Origin: Gemmatimonadota bacterium
Lineage (GTDB): Bacteria > Gemmatimonadota > Gemmatimonadetes > Gemmatimonadales > Gemmatimonadaceae
Assembly: GCA_016218305.1 (NCBI GenBank)
Contig: JACREJ010000029.1
Span: forward strand, 1-40,244
DNA length: 40,244 nucleotides
Direction: 5' to 3'
Shown here: positions 27,268 to 35,608 of the stretch, piece after piece
Numbering within the stretch: position 1 is the stretch's first letter
Layout of the letters: the number at the start of each line of letters is the position of its first letter
The notes under the pieces: model-generated
The model's input: the letters and a program-made list of their open reading frames with translations, nothing else
Databases searched by the model: none
Told to the model about the DNA's origin: nothing
Program-made: the position numbers and the translations under genes

Positions 27268-28557
27268 TTACCCGGCGGTGGGCGATACCTGCAACCGCGT
27301 CATCGCATCTCCCACCGTGTGGAAGCTGCCGGTGATGACCACCGTAGCCCCCTCCTCGGCCGCCCGGACGAGCGCCCGGTCGAAATCGCGCACCACCTCG
27401 GCAGCCCACCCATGGACGCGGGCGTATGCCATCACGTCGGCGACGTGCCAGGCGCGGCTCGCCGGCGCGGTGGGCGAATTCGTGAGGACGAACAGGTCCA
27501 CATGGGGGGCGAGCGCCGCCATCATCGACGCCCAGTCCTTGTCGCTGAGCACGCTGAAGACCACGGCGATGGGCCGGGGCATGCGGGTCTCGGCGAGCGT
27601 TTGGGCCAGCGTGCGCGAGCCGTCCGGGTTGTGCGCGACGTCGAAGACGTGCTTCCCGACCCGCTGGAACCGCCCCGGCAGGCTGACCCGGCGCAGCCCG
27701 GCCTCCACCGCGGCCGGGCTGGGCCGGAGGTCGTCCGGCAGCTCCTCGAGCATCGCGAGCGCGACGGCCGCATTGGACGCCTGGTGGCGTCCGATGAGCG
27801 GCGTGCGCACCATCCGCACGTCATTCTCGCGGCGCAGGTTGAACCGGGTCCCCTCGGCGGTCACCGCCACGTCCTCGACGGCCGATTCCCCGAACACGGT
27901 GCGGATGGGCGTGGCCCCGTGCGCCCGGGCGTGCGACACCAGCAGGTCGCGGATGCCCAGTTCAGGCTCGCCCACCACCGCCGGGATGCCCTCCTTAAAG
28001 ATGCCCGCCTTTTCGAAGGCGATCTCTTCGCGCGTCGCCCCCAGGTACTCGACGTGGTCGATCTGGATGTTCGTGACCCCGGCGACGAGCGGGCGCAGGA
28101 CATTGGTGGCGTCGAGCCGCCCGCCAAGGCCGGTCTCGATCACCGCGACGTCGGCGCGGTCTTCGCTGAAGAACTGGAACGCCATCGCCGTGGTGGCCTC
28201 GAAGAACGTGGCGCCCAGCCGCTCCACCTCGGGCGTCCACTGCTCCACCCACGACACGATCCGCTCGCTCGCCACCGGCGCGCCGTCCATGAGGAAGCGC
28301 TCGGGGAAGTCCACGAGGTGCGGCGACGTGTAGCGGGCCACGCGCAACCCGCGTTCGCGCAGGACGGCGTCGAGCGTGGCGCAGACGCTTCCCTTCCCGT
28401 TCGTGCCGGCCACGTGCAGGGCCCGCAGGTTCAGGTGCGGATCGCCGAGCGCGCGCAGGAGTGCCTGCACCCGTTCAAGGCCCAGCTTCCATTTTCCGGT
28501 CGTGCGCCCATACAGGAAGTCGAGCGCATCGTGGTACGTCTTCAGGCCGTGTCCCAC
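27268..28557 (-). CDS. folC: Folylpolyglutamate synthase/dihydrofolate synthase
   Basis: Adds glutamates to folates (and may also make dihydrofolate), 429 residues. The Mur-ligase-type ATP site is HVAGTNGKGSVCATLDAVL near residues 47-65. TSPHLVDFPERF, ETGLGGRLDATNVL and HVEYLG follow in family order, with the C-terminal domain holding SLPGRFQRVGKHVFDVAHNPDGS. Start GTG at 28557 lies 16 bases inside the end of accD, so the genes are coupled. Folate derivatives feed purine and thymidylate synthesis, linking it to genes elsewhere in the window. Confidence 0.95.
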   Translation of the reverse strand: MGHGLKTYHDALDFLYGRTTGKWKLGLERVQALLRALGDPHLNLRALHVAGTNGKGSVCATLDAVLRERGLRVARYTSPHLVDFPERFLMDGAPVASERIVSWVEQWTPEVERLGATFFEATTAMAFQFFSEDRADVAVIETGLGGRLDATNVLRPLVAGVTNIQIDHVEYLGATREEIAFEKAGIFKEGIPAVVGEPELGIRDLLVSHARAHGATPIRTVFGESAVEDVAVTAEGTRFNLRRENDVRMVRTPLIGRHQASNAAVALAMLEELPDDLRPSPAAVEAGLRRVSLPGRFQRVGKHVFDVAHNPDGSRTLAQTLAETRMPRPIAVVFSVLSDKDWASMMAALAPHVDLFVLTNSPTAPASRAWHVADVMAYARVHGWAAEVVRDFDRALVRAAEEGATVVITGSFHTVGDAMTRLQVSPTAG

Positions 28558-29405
28558 CCGGACGCCACTGGCTTAAGGCTCATGTGCCGCAGGAGTCGGC
28601 CCACCGTCTGCTTCAACTGGTGGCGGTGCGCCACATGGTCCACCATGCCACGGTCGAGAAGGAACTCGGCGGTCTGGAACCCCTCCGGGAGGTCCTGCCC
28701 CAGCGTCTGGCGGATGACGCGCGGCCCCGCGAACCCGATGACGGCGCCCGGCTCGGCGAGGATCGCGTCGCCCAGCATGGCGAACGAGGCGCTGACGCCG
28801 CCGGTGGTCGGATTGGTCAGGATCGAGACGTACGGAATGGCCCGGTCGTGCAGCTGCGACAGCACCGCCGACGTCTTGGCCATCTGCATCAGGGAGAGCA
28901 CGCCTTCCTGCATGCGGGCCCCGCCTGAGGCCGACACGATGATGAGCGGGAACTTCTTCTCCAGGGAGCGCTGCGCGAGGCGCGCGATCTTCTCTCCCAC
29001 CACGGAGCCCATGGAGCCGCCCATGAACGCGAAGTCCATCACGCCGAGGTTGACGGGCATCTTCTCCATCGTGCCCGTGGCCGTCAGAATCGCGTCAGTG
29101 TCCCCGGCCGTGCCCAGCGCCTTCTTGAGGCGCGCCGGGTAATCCGGGAACTGGAGCGGGTCGGTGGACCGGAGGTCCACCTCGGTCTCCTCAATGGACC
29201 CCTCGTCCAGCAGGAGTGCGGCGTACTCATGGGCCCGCATGCGACGGTGGAAGTCGCACGACGGACACACGTGCCAGTTCCGGACGAGTTTCTCCCGGAT
29301 ATCCGTATGCCCACAGGCCTCGCATTTCTCCCAGACGTCCGGCGGAATCTCCAGCCGTTCACGTCTCGGTTCGCGGACCTTCTTTTCCTTTCGGAACCAA
29401 GCCAT
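28542..29405 (-). CDS. accD: Acetyl-CoA carboxylase carboxyltransferase subunit beta
   Basis: Beta subunit of the carboxyltransferase that makes malonyl-CoA, first step of fatty acid synthesis; 287 residues. An N-terminal zinc ribbon has Cys28, Cys31, Cys47 and Cys50 (CEACG and CPSCD). The crotonase-like carboxyltransferase domain follows with FMGGSMGSVVGEKIAR, SASGGARMQEGVLSLMQMAKT and NPTTGGVSASFAMLGD, all typical. Start ATG at 29405 gives MAWFRKEKK; three further codons upstream are in frame. The alpha subunit accA is not in the window. A CRP-type palindrome lies just upstream, so this is probably the regulated first gene of the operon. Confidence 0.96.
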   Translation of the reverse strand: MAWFRKEKKVREPRRERLEIPPDVWEKCEACGHTDIREKLVRNWHVCPSCDFHRRMRAHEYAALLLDEGSIEETEVDLRSTDPLQFPDYPARLKKALGTAGDTDAILTATGTMEKMPVNLGVMDFAFMGGSMGSVVGEKIARLAQRSLEKKFPLIIVSASGGARMQEGVLSLMQMAKTSAVLSQLHDRAIPYVSILTNPTTGGVSASFAMLGDAILAEPGAVIGFAGPRVIRQTLGQDLPEGFQTAEFLLDRGMVDHVAHRHQLKQTVGRLLRHMSLKPVASGWDTA

Positions 29406-29412
29406 AGACACC

Positions 29413-29434
29413 AAATGTGATACGGATCACACGT
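29413..29434. promoter_or_regulatory. CRP/FNR-family type palindrome upstream of accD
   Basis: TGTGA at 29416-29420 and TCACA at 29427-29431 with a six-base spacer are exactly the CRP half-sites and spacing of Escherichia coli. Flanking AAA on the left extends the match. The centre is 18 bases upstream of the accD ATG, so it would lie in the leader or over the promoter, a position more consistent with repression than activation. Which regulator binds it here is unknown. Confidence 0.6.
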
Positions 29435-29460
29435 GGGAGCAAGGACTTAGAACCCCGGCA

Positions 29461-29596
29461 GGAGGAGGAGTGCAGCGGTTTGGAAGGAGGGAGGAGTGGA
29501 GAGAGGGGGATGAGTCCGGAGGCCGTCGGCCGCCTCTCTCCTCCCCCTCACTCCACTCCTCTCTCCTCCTGAACCCCTGCACCCCTCCTCCTCCTC
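29461..29596. repeat. Repeat block B: ~65-bp imperfect inverted repeat between rodA and accD
   Basis: Left arm 29461-29525 is purine-rich on the plus strand and the right arm 29529-29596 is its imperfect complement: TGCAG...GGTT, GGAGTGGAG, GAGGGGGA and GGCCG all recur in the same order with few gaps. On the minus strand the hairpin begins right at the rodA stop codon (29595-29597), again with a purine-rich 5' arm. It could terminate the mre/rod transcript or shield its 3' end. It also lies 40 or more bases upstream of the accD leader. Confidence 0.8.
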
Positions 29597-30848
29597 AGAT
29601 CACCAGCATATCCGAAGGCCCCCGGCCCTCCCCCGAGATCCGGACCAGCATCCCCACGGCAATCCAGCACACGAGCATGAATGAGCCCCCGTAGCTGAAG
29701 AACGGCAGTGGGATCCCCGTGATGGGCATAAGGTTCAGCGTCATCCCCACATTGACCAGGATGTGCACGAACCAGGCGGAGGCGAGGCCGAAGGCGACGA
29801 GGCTCGGGAATGGGTCGGCGGAACGGGCCGCGATGCGCACCGAGCGCAAGAGCAGGAAGAGGAAGAGGCTCAGGGCGATGGTCACGCCGATGAAGCCCAG
29901 CTCCTCGCCTACCACGGGGAAGATGAAGTCGGTGTGCTGCGCCGGCAGGAAGGCCAGTCGCTTCTGGCTGCCGAGGGTGAAGCCCTTCCCCAGCCACCCG
30001 CCCGAACCGATGGCCACCTGCGACTGGATGACGTGATAGCCCGACGCCTGCGGGTCCGTTGTGGGGTCGAGGAAGACGAGTAGTCGCTTCTGCTGGTACG
30101 GATTCAGCTGGTCCCACAGCACGGGCGCCACCACGCCCGTGACGACGTTGGCCAGCACCACCGCGACCCCTTCCACGAGGTACGGCCGGTACCACAGCAC
30201 GAGCGCGATCAGCACGAGGAACCACGCCCCCCAGAGTCCGGTGCTGAAGGCAAGGATCAGGCTCACCACTGGGCTGGCCACGAGCACCAGCAGCTGCCAC
30301 GACGCCCCGGCCCAGAAGAGCATCGCGAAGAAGATCCCCACGAAGACGATGCCGGTGCCGAGGTCGGGCTGACGCATGATCAGGACCCACGGGATCGCCA
30401 CCGCGAGCGCCGGTTGCCACAGGTCCATCAGCGAACGCGGCGCCACCTTTCGGGACGCGAGGATGCGCGCGAGCATGAGGATCACGGCGATCTTCGCGAG
30501 CTCCGATGGCTGCCCCAGGCGCACGCCGCCGATGGCCAGCCAGCTCTTGGTGCTCGCCGCCGTGCCGGCGCCGGCGCCGATGAACAGGAGCAGGAAGAGC
30601 AGCACGATCGACACGGCGTAGGCCGGTGTGGTCAGCCAATCGAGAAAGCGCACCGACGCGCGGCTCACTGCATAGGCCGCGCCGAGCCCGAGGATGAACC
30701 AGGCGATCTGCGTCCGGTACAGCTTCGCCACGACCGTCGGGACGTCGGTCTGGCCGGCGCTGTACACCATCGCGATGCCGAAAAGGGACAACGCCATGGC
30801 GAGCCCCACCAGCGTCGGATCGGCGATGCGGCGGCGCGCCGAGTTCAC
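29595..30848 (-). CDS. rodA: Rod-shape SEDS peptidoglycan glycosyltransferase RodA
   Basis: Polytopic SEDS protein, 417 residues with about ten membrane helices, polymerising peptidoglycan in the elongation complex together with PBP2. Family marks: RLGQPSELAKIAVILMLARIL, MRQPDLGTGIVFVGIFF, DPQASGYHVIQSQVAIGSGGWLGKGFTLGSQ, HTDFIFPVVGEELGFIG, and MTLNLMPITGIPLPFFSYGGS. The order and these loops are those of RodA rather than FtsW, consistent with the neighbouring mre genes. Start GTG at 30848 overlaps the mrdA stop (GTGA). Its own stop abuts repeat block B. Confidence 0.95.
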   Translation of the reverse strand: MNSARRRIADPTLVGLAMALSLFGIAMVYSAGQTDVPTVVAKLYRTQIAWFILGLGAAYAVSRASVRFLDWLTTPAYAVSIVLLFLLLFIGAGAGTAASTKSWLAIGGVRLGQPSELAKIAVILMLARILASRKVAPRSLMDLWQPALAVAIPWVLIMRQPDLGTGIVFVGIFFAMLFWAGASWQLLVLVASPVVSLILAFSTGLWGAWFLVLIALVLWYRPYLVEGVAVVLANVVTGVVAPVLWDQLNPYQQKRLLVFLDPTTDPQASGYHVIQSQVAIGSGGWLGKGFTLGSQKRLAFLPAQHTDFIFPVVGEELGFIGVTIALSLFLFLLLRSVRIAARSADPFPSLVAFGLASAWFVHILVNVGMTLNLMPITGIPLPFFSYGGSFMLVCWIAVGMLVRISGEGRGPSDMLVI

Positions 30849-32623
30849 TCCCCCTCCGTGTTGATCACCTGCGTCGTCTGCACGCCGAGGTAGTGCTCGA
30901 TGATCTTGGACGCGATGCGGGCCGCCCGCGTGCCATGGCCGCCGAACTCGAGCATCACCGCCACGACGATCTTGGCGTCGTTGGCCGGGGCGAATCCCAC
31001 GAACCAGGCGTGGTCCCGCAGTGGATCATGCGCGTTCTGCGCCGTCCCCGTCTTGCCCGCGAGCATGACGCCGCGAATCTGCGACGCGGCTGCGGTGCCG
31101 CGCTGCACCACGCCCGCCAGCGCCTTCTTGACGCCGTCCATCTGTTCGTCGTTCAGCTGGAACATCCGTTCGCGCTGCGCCTCGCCGCGCACGATGCGCG
31201 GCTGCGCGGCCTGGCCGTCCGTGGCGAGCGCGGTGTAGAAGCGCGCCATGTTCACCACCGTCTGCGCGTTCTCCCCCTGCCCGATCGCCAGGTTGAGCGA
31301 CACGGCATTGCTCCACCCGCGCGCGCCGAACCGCCGGTTGTAGTAGTCCGTGGCCGGCGTGCTCGGGAACGACGACCGCGTCTCCGACGGCAGGTCGATG
31401 CCCGAACGCTCGCGCGCGCCAAGCTCCACCCCGCCGGCGACCAGCCGTGAAAGCCCGATCTTCAGCCCGAGCTGGTAGAAGTAGACGTCGCACGACACCT
31501 CGATCGCCTGCGCGAGGTTGACCTGGCCGTGTCCCTTCTTCTCCCAGCACTTGAAGCGCCGGTTGCCGTACTGGTAGCCGCCCGTGCACGCCACCGGCAT
31601 CTGGTCGTCAAGCGACACGACGCCCGCCTGAATGGCCATCACCGCGGTCGCGAGCTTCCAGATGGAGCCGGGTGCGTAGGCGCCCTTGATCGCCTTGTTG
31701 TAGAGCGGACGACGGCTGTCTTCGTTCAGCGCGCGCCAGTAGTCAGCGGGGATGCCGCCGATGAAGCGATTGGGATCGAACGTCGGCGCCGAGTGCAGCG
31801 CCAGCACCGCACCCGTGTTGGGCTCCATCGCCACGATGCCGCCGATCAGCGAGTCCCCGAACAGCGCCACGACGAACTTCTGCAGGTCGAGGTCGATGTT
31901 CGTGTAAAGCGGCGGCGCCGCCTCGGGGAGCAGGTCCTGGCGGGCCCCGGCCTCGCGCACCACACGTCCGCGCGCGTCCACTTCGACGAACCGCGTCCCT
32001 TCGCGCCCGCGCAACAGGTGCTCGTACTGCCGCTCGAGCCCGTCCTTGCCCACCTGCTGGCCGGCCTTGTAGCCCTTGAAGTTCGCGCTGCCGAGTTCGG
32101 CCTCGTTGACCTCGCCCGTGTAGCCGATGAAGGCCGCCATCGCCGGACCGTCGGGATAGTAGCGCTTGGGCGCGCTCTGGATGATGAGGCCCGGAAACTC
32201 CACGCGGTGCTCCTCGAGCACCGACACGACGTCGAACGACGCATCCGGGAAGATCACCGCCGGCCGGTTGGGTGCGCGCCGGAAACGGCGGATGGCCTGG
32301 TTGATCTGCTCCGGCGACATCGGGATCGTCCCCGCAAGCCGCCGCAGCGCCGCACGCAGCGAGTCGACGCCGGGTGCGAGCAGCGAGACCGAGTAGCCCG
32401 GCAGGTTCTCGGCGATGATCTGTCCATGGCGGTCGTAGATCACGCCGCGCGGAGCGGGCAGCGGCACCTCGCGCAGGCGGTTCTCCTCGGACTGCAGCAC
32501 GTACTGCGCGTGCTGCAGCACCTGCGTGCGGAAGAACGACCCGACCAGGAACACGAACGCGAGGAAGAGCAGCGCGGAGGCAAGCCGCGCGCGGCGCTGC
32601 ATCTCGTTCGGATGGAAGCTCAT
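30845..32623 (-). CDS. mrdA: Penicillin-binding protein 2 (elongation transpeptidase)
   Basis: Peptidoglycan transpeptidase of the elongasome, 592 residues, single N-terminal membrane helix (about 10-32), a dimerisation domain with PAPRGVIYDRHGQIIAEN, and the penicillin-binding domain. Active-site motifs: SxxK in APGSIWKLATA, SxN-equivalent SCD in EVSCDVYFYQLG, and KTG in LAGKTGTAQNAHD; the sequence WFVGFAP follows. ATG at 32623 overlaps mreD's stop; the upstream open frame is antisense-like, Gly/Arg-rich and unsupported. Between the SxxK and SCD motifs is a small Cys-containing loop (ACTGGYQYGNRRFKCWEKKGHG), seen in some PBP2 proteins. Confidence 0.95.
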   Translation of the reverse strand: MSFHPNEMQRRARLASALLFLAFVFLVGSFFRTQVLQHAQYVLQSEENRLREVPLPAPRGVIYDRHGQIIAENLPGYSVSLLAPGVDSLRAALRRLAGTIPMSPEQINQAIRRFRRAPNRPAVIFPDASFDVVSVLEEHRVEFPGLIIQSAPKRYYPDGPAMAAFIGYTGEVNEAELGSANFKGYKAGQQVGKDGLERQYEHLLRGREGTRFVEVDARGRVVREAGARQDLLPEAAPPLYTNIDLDLQKFVVALFGDSLIGGIVAMEPNTGAVLALHSAPTFDPNRFIGGIPADYWRALNEDSRRPLYNKAIKGAYAPGSIWKLATAVMAIQAGVVSLDDQMPVACTGGYQYGNRRFKCWEKKGHGQVNLAQAIEVSCDVYFYQLGLKIGLSRLVAGGVELGARERSGIDLPSETRSSFPSTPATDYYNRRFGARGWSNAVSLNLAIGQGENAQTVVNMARFYTALATDGQAAQPRIVRGEAQRERMFQLNDEQMDGVKKALAGVVQRGTAAASQIRGVMLAGKTGTAQNAHDPLRDHAWFVGFAPANDAKIVVAVMLEFGGHGTRAARIASKIIEHYLGVQTTQVINTEGE

Positions 32624-33108
32624 CCCCTCGGCGTCCCGACGACGGGGCGCAGCACCACCAGCACGCCCAGGCCCACCACCGCCGTCACCGCGGCCGCCAG
32701 CGGCGACCAGAGGAGCGCCTGCGCGAGGAACTCGCTGCCGCCCAGCCGGTGCTCCGCGGCAAGGAACACGAGGTCGCCCACCCACTTGCCGAGGAAGACG
32801 AAGACCGCGTTCAGCGCGATGTTGTCGGCGAAGAACGCCGCCTTGAGCGACGACGCCGTGTACGCCACCACGCTGAACGCCAGCGCGCCGGCGCCGAAGG
32901 CGCTGGGCATCATCGCGTCCGACGTGATGCCCACCGCAAAGCCGACGATCGTCGCGACGCCGGGGCGGGCCCGCACCGCCACGAGGAGCACGGCGATGGC
33001 GAGGACGTCGATGGAGGCCCGCCAGTCGAGCACCGGCCGCAGCGTGTAGTGCAGCACGACGAGCGTCAGGAAGACCAGCGTGAACCAGAACCCGCGCGCG
33101 AAGTTCAT
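32620..33108 (-). CDS. mreD: Rod shape-determining protein MreD
   Basis: 162-residue integral membrane protein with five or six hydrophobic segments, an elongasome component linking MreC and PBP2/RodA. The sequence is poorly conserved in general, but FARGFWFTLVFLTLVVLHYTL, DWRASIDVLAIAVLLVAVRARPG, VGFAVGITSDAMMPSAFGAGAL and WVGDLVF fit the family. Start ATG at 33108 overlaps the mreC stop (ATGA), and the stop overlaps mrdA. Identity rests strongly on the operon position. Confidence 0.88.
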   Translation of the reverse strand: MNFARGFWFTLVFLTLVVLHYTLRPVLDWRASIDVLAIAVLLVAVRARPGVATIVGFAVGITSDAMMPSAFGAGALAFSVVAYTASSLKAAFFADNIALNAVFVFLGKWVGDLVFLAAEHRLGGSEFLAQALLWSPLAAAVTAVVGLGVLVVLRPVVGTPRG

Positions 33109-34190
33109 GGCGTCGTGTCTCGCGTCGCGGGCGGGATGACCGGCGGCTTGACCGGCGGCTTCACGGGTGGCGCCGTCGCGCCAGTCGCGCCGCCCGGTCC
33201 GGGTGCGGGCCGAGAGGCGGCGTCCGCCGAGTCGGGACGCGGACGAAGCGCCTGCAGCGAATCCAGCCGCTGCCGCTCCGCCGTCGCCAGCGAATCGGCG
33301 CGGCGCCGCACCAGCGAGTCGCCCGCCGATACCACCGTGCGCAGCGCGCTGTCCACGGCGTGCTGCCATGCGACCGACACGCCCTCCTTGGCGCGCTTCG
33401 GCTGCACCACCATCACGGCGGTCGCGTCGGCGGGCCGCACGGCCGGACGCAGCAGGTAGTTGCGCGCCCACCCTTCGGCCGTCTTGATCTCCGACAACAC
33501 CGTGCCCACCGGGATGCCGCGCGGGTACACGCCGCCCAGGCCAGCACTCACGATCAGCGTGCCGGGGCGCAGCGCATTGCGGAACGCCACGCCGCGCAGC
33601 TCGAGCAGGAAGCGCGTCGCCCCAGTGCCAAGGTGCGGATACACGATGCCGAACGCCGTGCCGTCGGCCGACATCGCGCTCACGCGAAAGTCGGGATGCG
33701 GCCAGACGATGGCCACCGAGGAGCGCGCGTCCACCGTCTCGATCATCCCCACCAGTCCATCGGGGGCGACGACGGCGCTGAAGGGTTCAACGCCTTCATT
33801 GCGCCCCACCGTGAGCGTCATCGTGTAGTCGTCGCCGAGGCCGCGTCCGTGTAGCGCCTCCGCGGGAACGAAGCCCCACTTGATCGCGGCGCCGAGACCC
33901 AGCAGGCGGCGCAGGCGCTCATTCTCCGCCGCCGCCACGTCGGCCTGGCCCGCTTGCAGGCGGATGCTGTCGGCCACGCGCACGGAGGCGTCGTAGGCGA
34001 GCACGGCGCGGCGCGACACCTCGGCGCGCTCCTGCAGCGACGCCAGCGGCACCACCACCGTGCCGCGCAGCGCGCCGGCGACCGCCGAGCGGATGGGTGC
34101 CGGCAGGACGAGCGCCACCAACGAGAGCAGCACGCAGGCGACGAGCATCGCCTGGTCCGCGCGGGAGGATGTGCGTGCCGGTCGCGGCAC
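33105..34190 (-). CDS. mreC: Rod shape-determining protein MreC
   Basis: 361 residues. One N-terminal membrane helix (about 13-33), a coiled-coil region with VRVADSIRLQAGQADVAAAENERLRRLL, then the periplasmic beta-barrel domain with VGRNEGVEPFSAVVAPDGLVGMIETV and GTLIVSAGLGGVYPRGIPVGTVLSEI. MreC organises the elongasome outside the membrane. The C-terminal ~95 residues are a disordered tail ending in Pro-rich PPVKPPVKPPV repeats, longer than usual. Start is GTG at 34190, seven bases after the mreB stop. Confidence 0.92.
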   Translation of the reverse strand: MPRPARTSSRADQAMLVACVLLSLVALVLPAPIRSAVAGALRGTVVVPLASLQERAEVSRRAVLAYDASVRVADSIRLQAGQADVAAAENERLRRLLGLGAAIKWGFVPAEALHGRGLGDDYTMTLTVGRNEGVEPFSAVVAPDGLVGMIETVDARSSVAIVWPHPDFRVSAMSADGTAFGIVYPHLGTGATRFLLELRGVAFRNALRPGTLIVSAGLGGVYPRGIPVGTVLSEIKTAEGWARNYLLRPAVRPADATAVMVVQPKRAKEGVSVAWQHAVDSALRTVVSAGDSLVRRRADSLATAERQRLDSLQALRPRPDSADAASRPAPGPGGATGATAPPVKPPVKPPVIPPATRDTTP

Positions 34191-34196
34191 CGTGCG

Positions 34197-35240
34197 CTAG
34201 GTGGAGAGGACCGACCAGTACTTCTCTTCGTCGTCGAGGATACGGCCCGTGCCGCGCACCACGCACGTCAGCGGATCCTCGTCAACGTGGATCGGGAGCC
34301 CCGTCTCCTGCGTCAGCAGCACATCGAGGCCGCGGATCAGCGCGCCGCCGCCGGTCATCACGATGCCGCGGTCGACGATGTCGCTGGCCAGCTCCGGCGG
34401 CGTGATCTCGAGCGCGCGGCGCACGGCATCCACGATCTGCTGGATCGGCTGCTGCATCGCGTCGCGAACCTCGGAGCTGTGTACGCGCACCGTCTTCGGG
34501 ATGCCCGACACGAGGTCGCGTCCCTTGACCTCCATCTCGCGCTCCTCGCCCATCGGCGCCGCCGAGCCGATCTGGATCTTGATCATCTCCGCCGTCGGCT
34601 CGCCGATCAGGAGGTTGTACGACGAGCGCATGAACTGCACGATGCTCGTGTCCATCTCGTCGCCGCCGGTGCGGATGGACGTGTCGCTCACGATGCCGCT
34701 CAGCGCGATGACCGCGATCTCCGTCGTGCCGCCGCCGATGTCGATCACCATATTGCCCGTCGGCGTCTCCACCGGAAGCCCCACGCCGATCGCCGCCGCC
34801 ATCGGCTCGGCCACCATGAACACTTCCTTTGCGCCGGCGCCGAGCGCCGAGTCGCGCACCGCGCGCTTCTCCACCTCGGTGATTCCCGACGGCACGCAGA
34901 CGATGACGCGCGGCTTCACGCGGAAGACGTGCTTCTCGATGATCAGCTCGAGGAAGTAGCGCAGCATCTTCTCGGTGACTTCGAAGTCGGCGATCACGCC
35001 GTCCTTCATCGGGCGCACCGCGATGATGCCTTCCGGCGTGCGGCCGAGCATGCGCTTCGCCTCGAGGCCGACGCCCTTGATCTTCTTCGTCTCGCGATCC
35101 ATCGCGACGACCGACGGCTCGTTGAGCACGATGCCTTCGCCCTTCACGTAGACGAGCGTGTTCGCCGTTCCGAGGTCAACGGCGATCGCGTTCGCGGGAA
35201 ACAGGGATCCGGACTTGAAGAACGGAAAATTCCAGCGCAT
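34197..35240 (-). CDS. mreB: Actin-like cell-shape protein MreB
   Basis: Cytoplasmic actin homologue guiding cell-wall synthesis, 347 residues. Phosphate-binding loop [15 protein letters not shown] near the N-terminus, [38 protein letters not shown], the [12 protein letters not shown] loop, TGGDEMD, and [24 protein letters not shown] are all MreB signatures. The start is ATG at 35240 (MRWNFPFF, amphipathic N-terminus for membrane binding); a GTG six bases upstream is possible. It is the first gene of the mre/rod cluster, and repeat block C lies immediately upstream. Confidence 0.97.
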   Translation of the reverse strand: MRWNFPFFKSGSLFPANAIAVDLGTANTLVYVKGEGIVLNEPSVVAMDRETKKIKGVGLEAKRMLGRTPEGIIAVRPMKDGVIADFEVTEKMLRYFLELIIEKHVFRVKPRVIVCVPSGITEVEKRAVRDSALGAGAKEVFMVAEPMAAAIGVGLPVETPTGNMVIDIGGGTTEIAVIALSGIVSDTSIRTGGDEMDTSIVQFMRSSYNLLIGEPTAEMIKIQIGSAAPMGEEREMEVKGRDLVSGIPKTVRVHSSEVRDAMQQPIQQIVDAVRRALEITPPELASDIVDRGIVMTGGGALIRGLDVLLTQETGLPIHVDEDPLTCVVRGTGRILDDEEKYWSVLST

Positions 35241-35350
35241 GGACACTCACGCGCGATCACGGCAAAGCGCAATCGGCTGGGGGCGGGCTACTATTGAGGG
35301 CGGGCGGCGGACGCGAGGAAAGTTAGGCGGCGGCCGAGGGAGCGACAAGT

Positions 35351-35608
35351 AGAGAGACAACAGAGAGACAACAGAGAGACAACAGAGAAACAACAGAGGG
35401 GGCTGCGTCCTACAGGGGGCGCGACCCGGATGGAGTGGCCCCCCGGGGCGGGCGCGTCCCCGCAGGCGCGCTGCGGGGACGCCAGGAGCCGCCGCCCCGG
35501 GATCCTGACATGCCGGATCCGGCCCCCAACGCCAGAGGGCCCGGTGCCAGGCACCGGACCCTCTGTTGTCTCTCTGTTGTCTCTCTGTTGTTTCTCTGTT
35601 GTCTCTCT
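35351..35608. repeat. Repeat block C: 258-bp element, 50-bp inverted arms of 11-bp tandem units between ald and mreB
   Basis: Left arm 35351-35400 and right arm 35559-35608 are inverted copies with 48 of 50 positions matching. Each arm is a run of the 11-base unit CAGAGAGACAA, one unit carrying a single G-to-A change (AGAAAC); that variant unit sits fourth in one arm and second in the other arm's complement. On the minus strand the first arm starts at the TAA stop of ald. The 158-base centre holds a perfect 12-bp stem (35454-35465 with 35471-35482) and a near-perfect 13-bp palindrome (35536-35562), plus CCGGATCCGG near 35514. No open reading frame or transposase lies within it. The 367-base gap between ald and mreB is almost wholly this element. 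Confidence 0.9.

Noticed and set aside
25834-29142. A very long plus-strand open frame (over 1,100 codons) across hisS, folC and accD
   Set aside because: It is antisense to three recognisable genes, is Arg/His/Ala/Gly-rich as expected from a shadow of GC-rich coding DNA, and has no recognisable motif.
30845-32785. 54-residue N-terminal extension of PBP2
   Set aside because: The extension lies over mreD in another frame and is Gly/Arg-rich; ATG at 32623 couples to mreD's stop.
35351-35608. Block C as an insertion sequence or MITE
   Set aside because: No transposase and no clear target-site duplication beside the arms; the arms are tandem arrays, not conventional terminal repeats. A non-autonomous element is not fully excluded.
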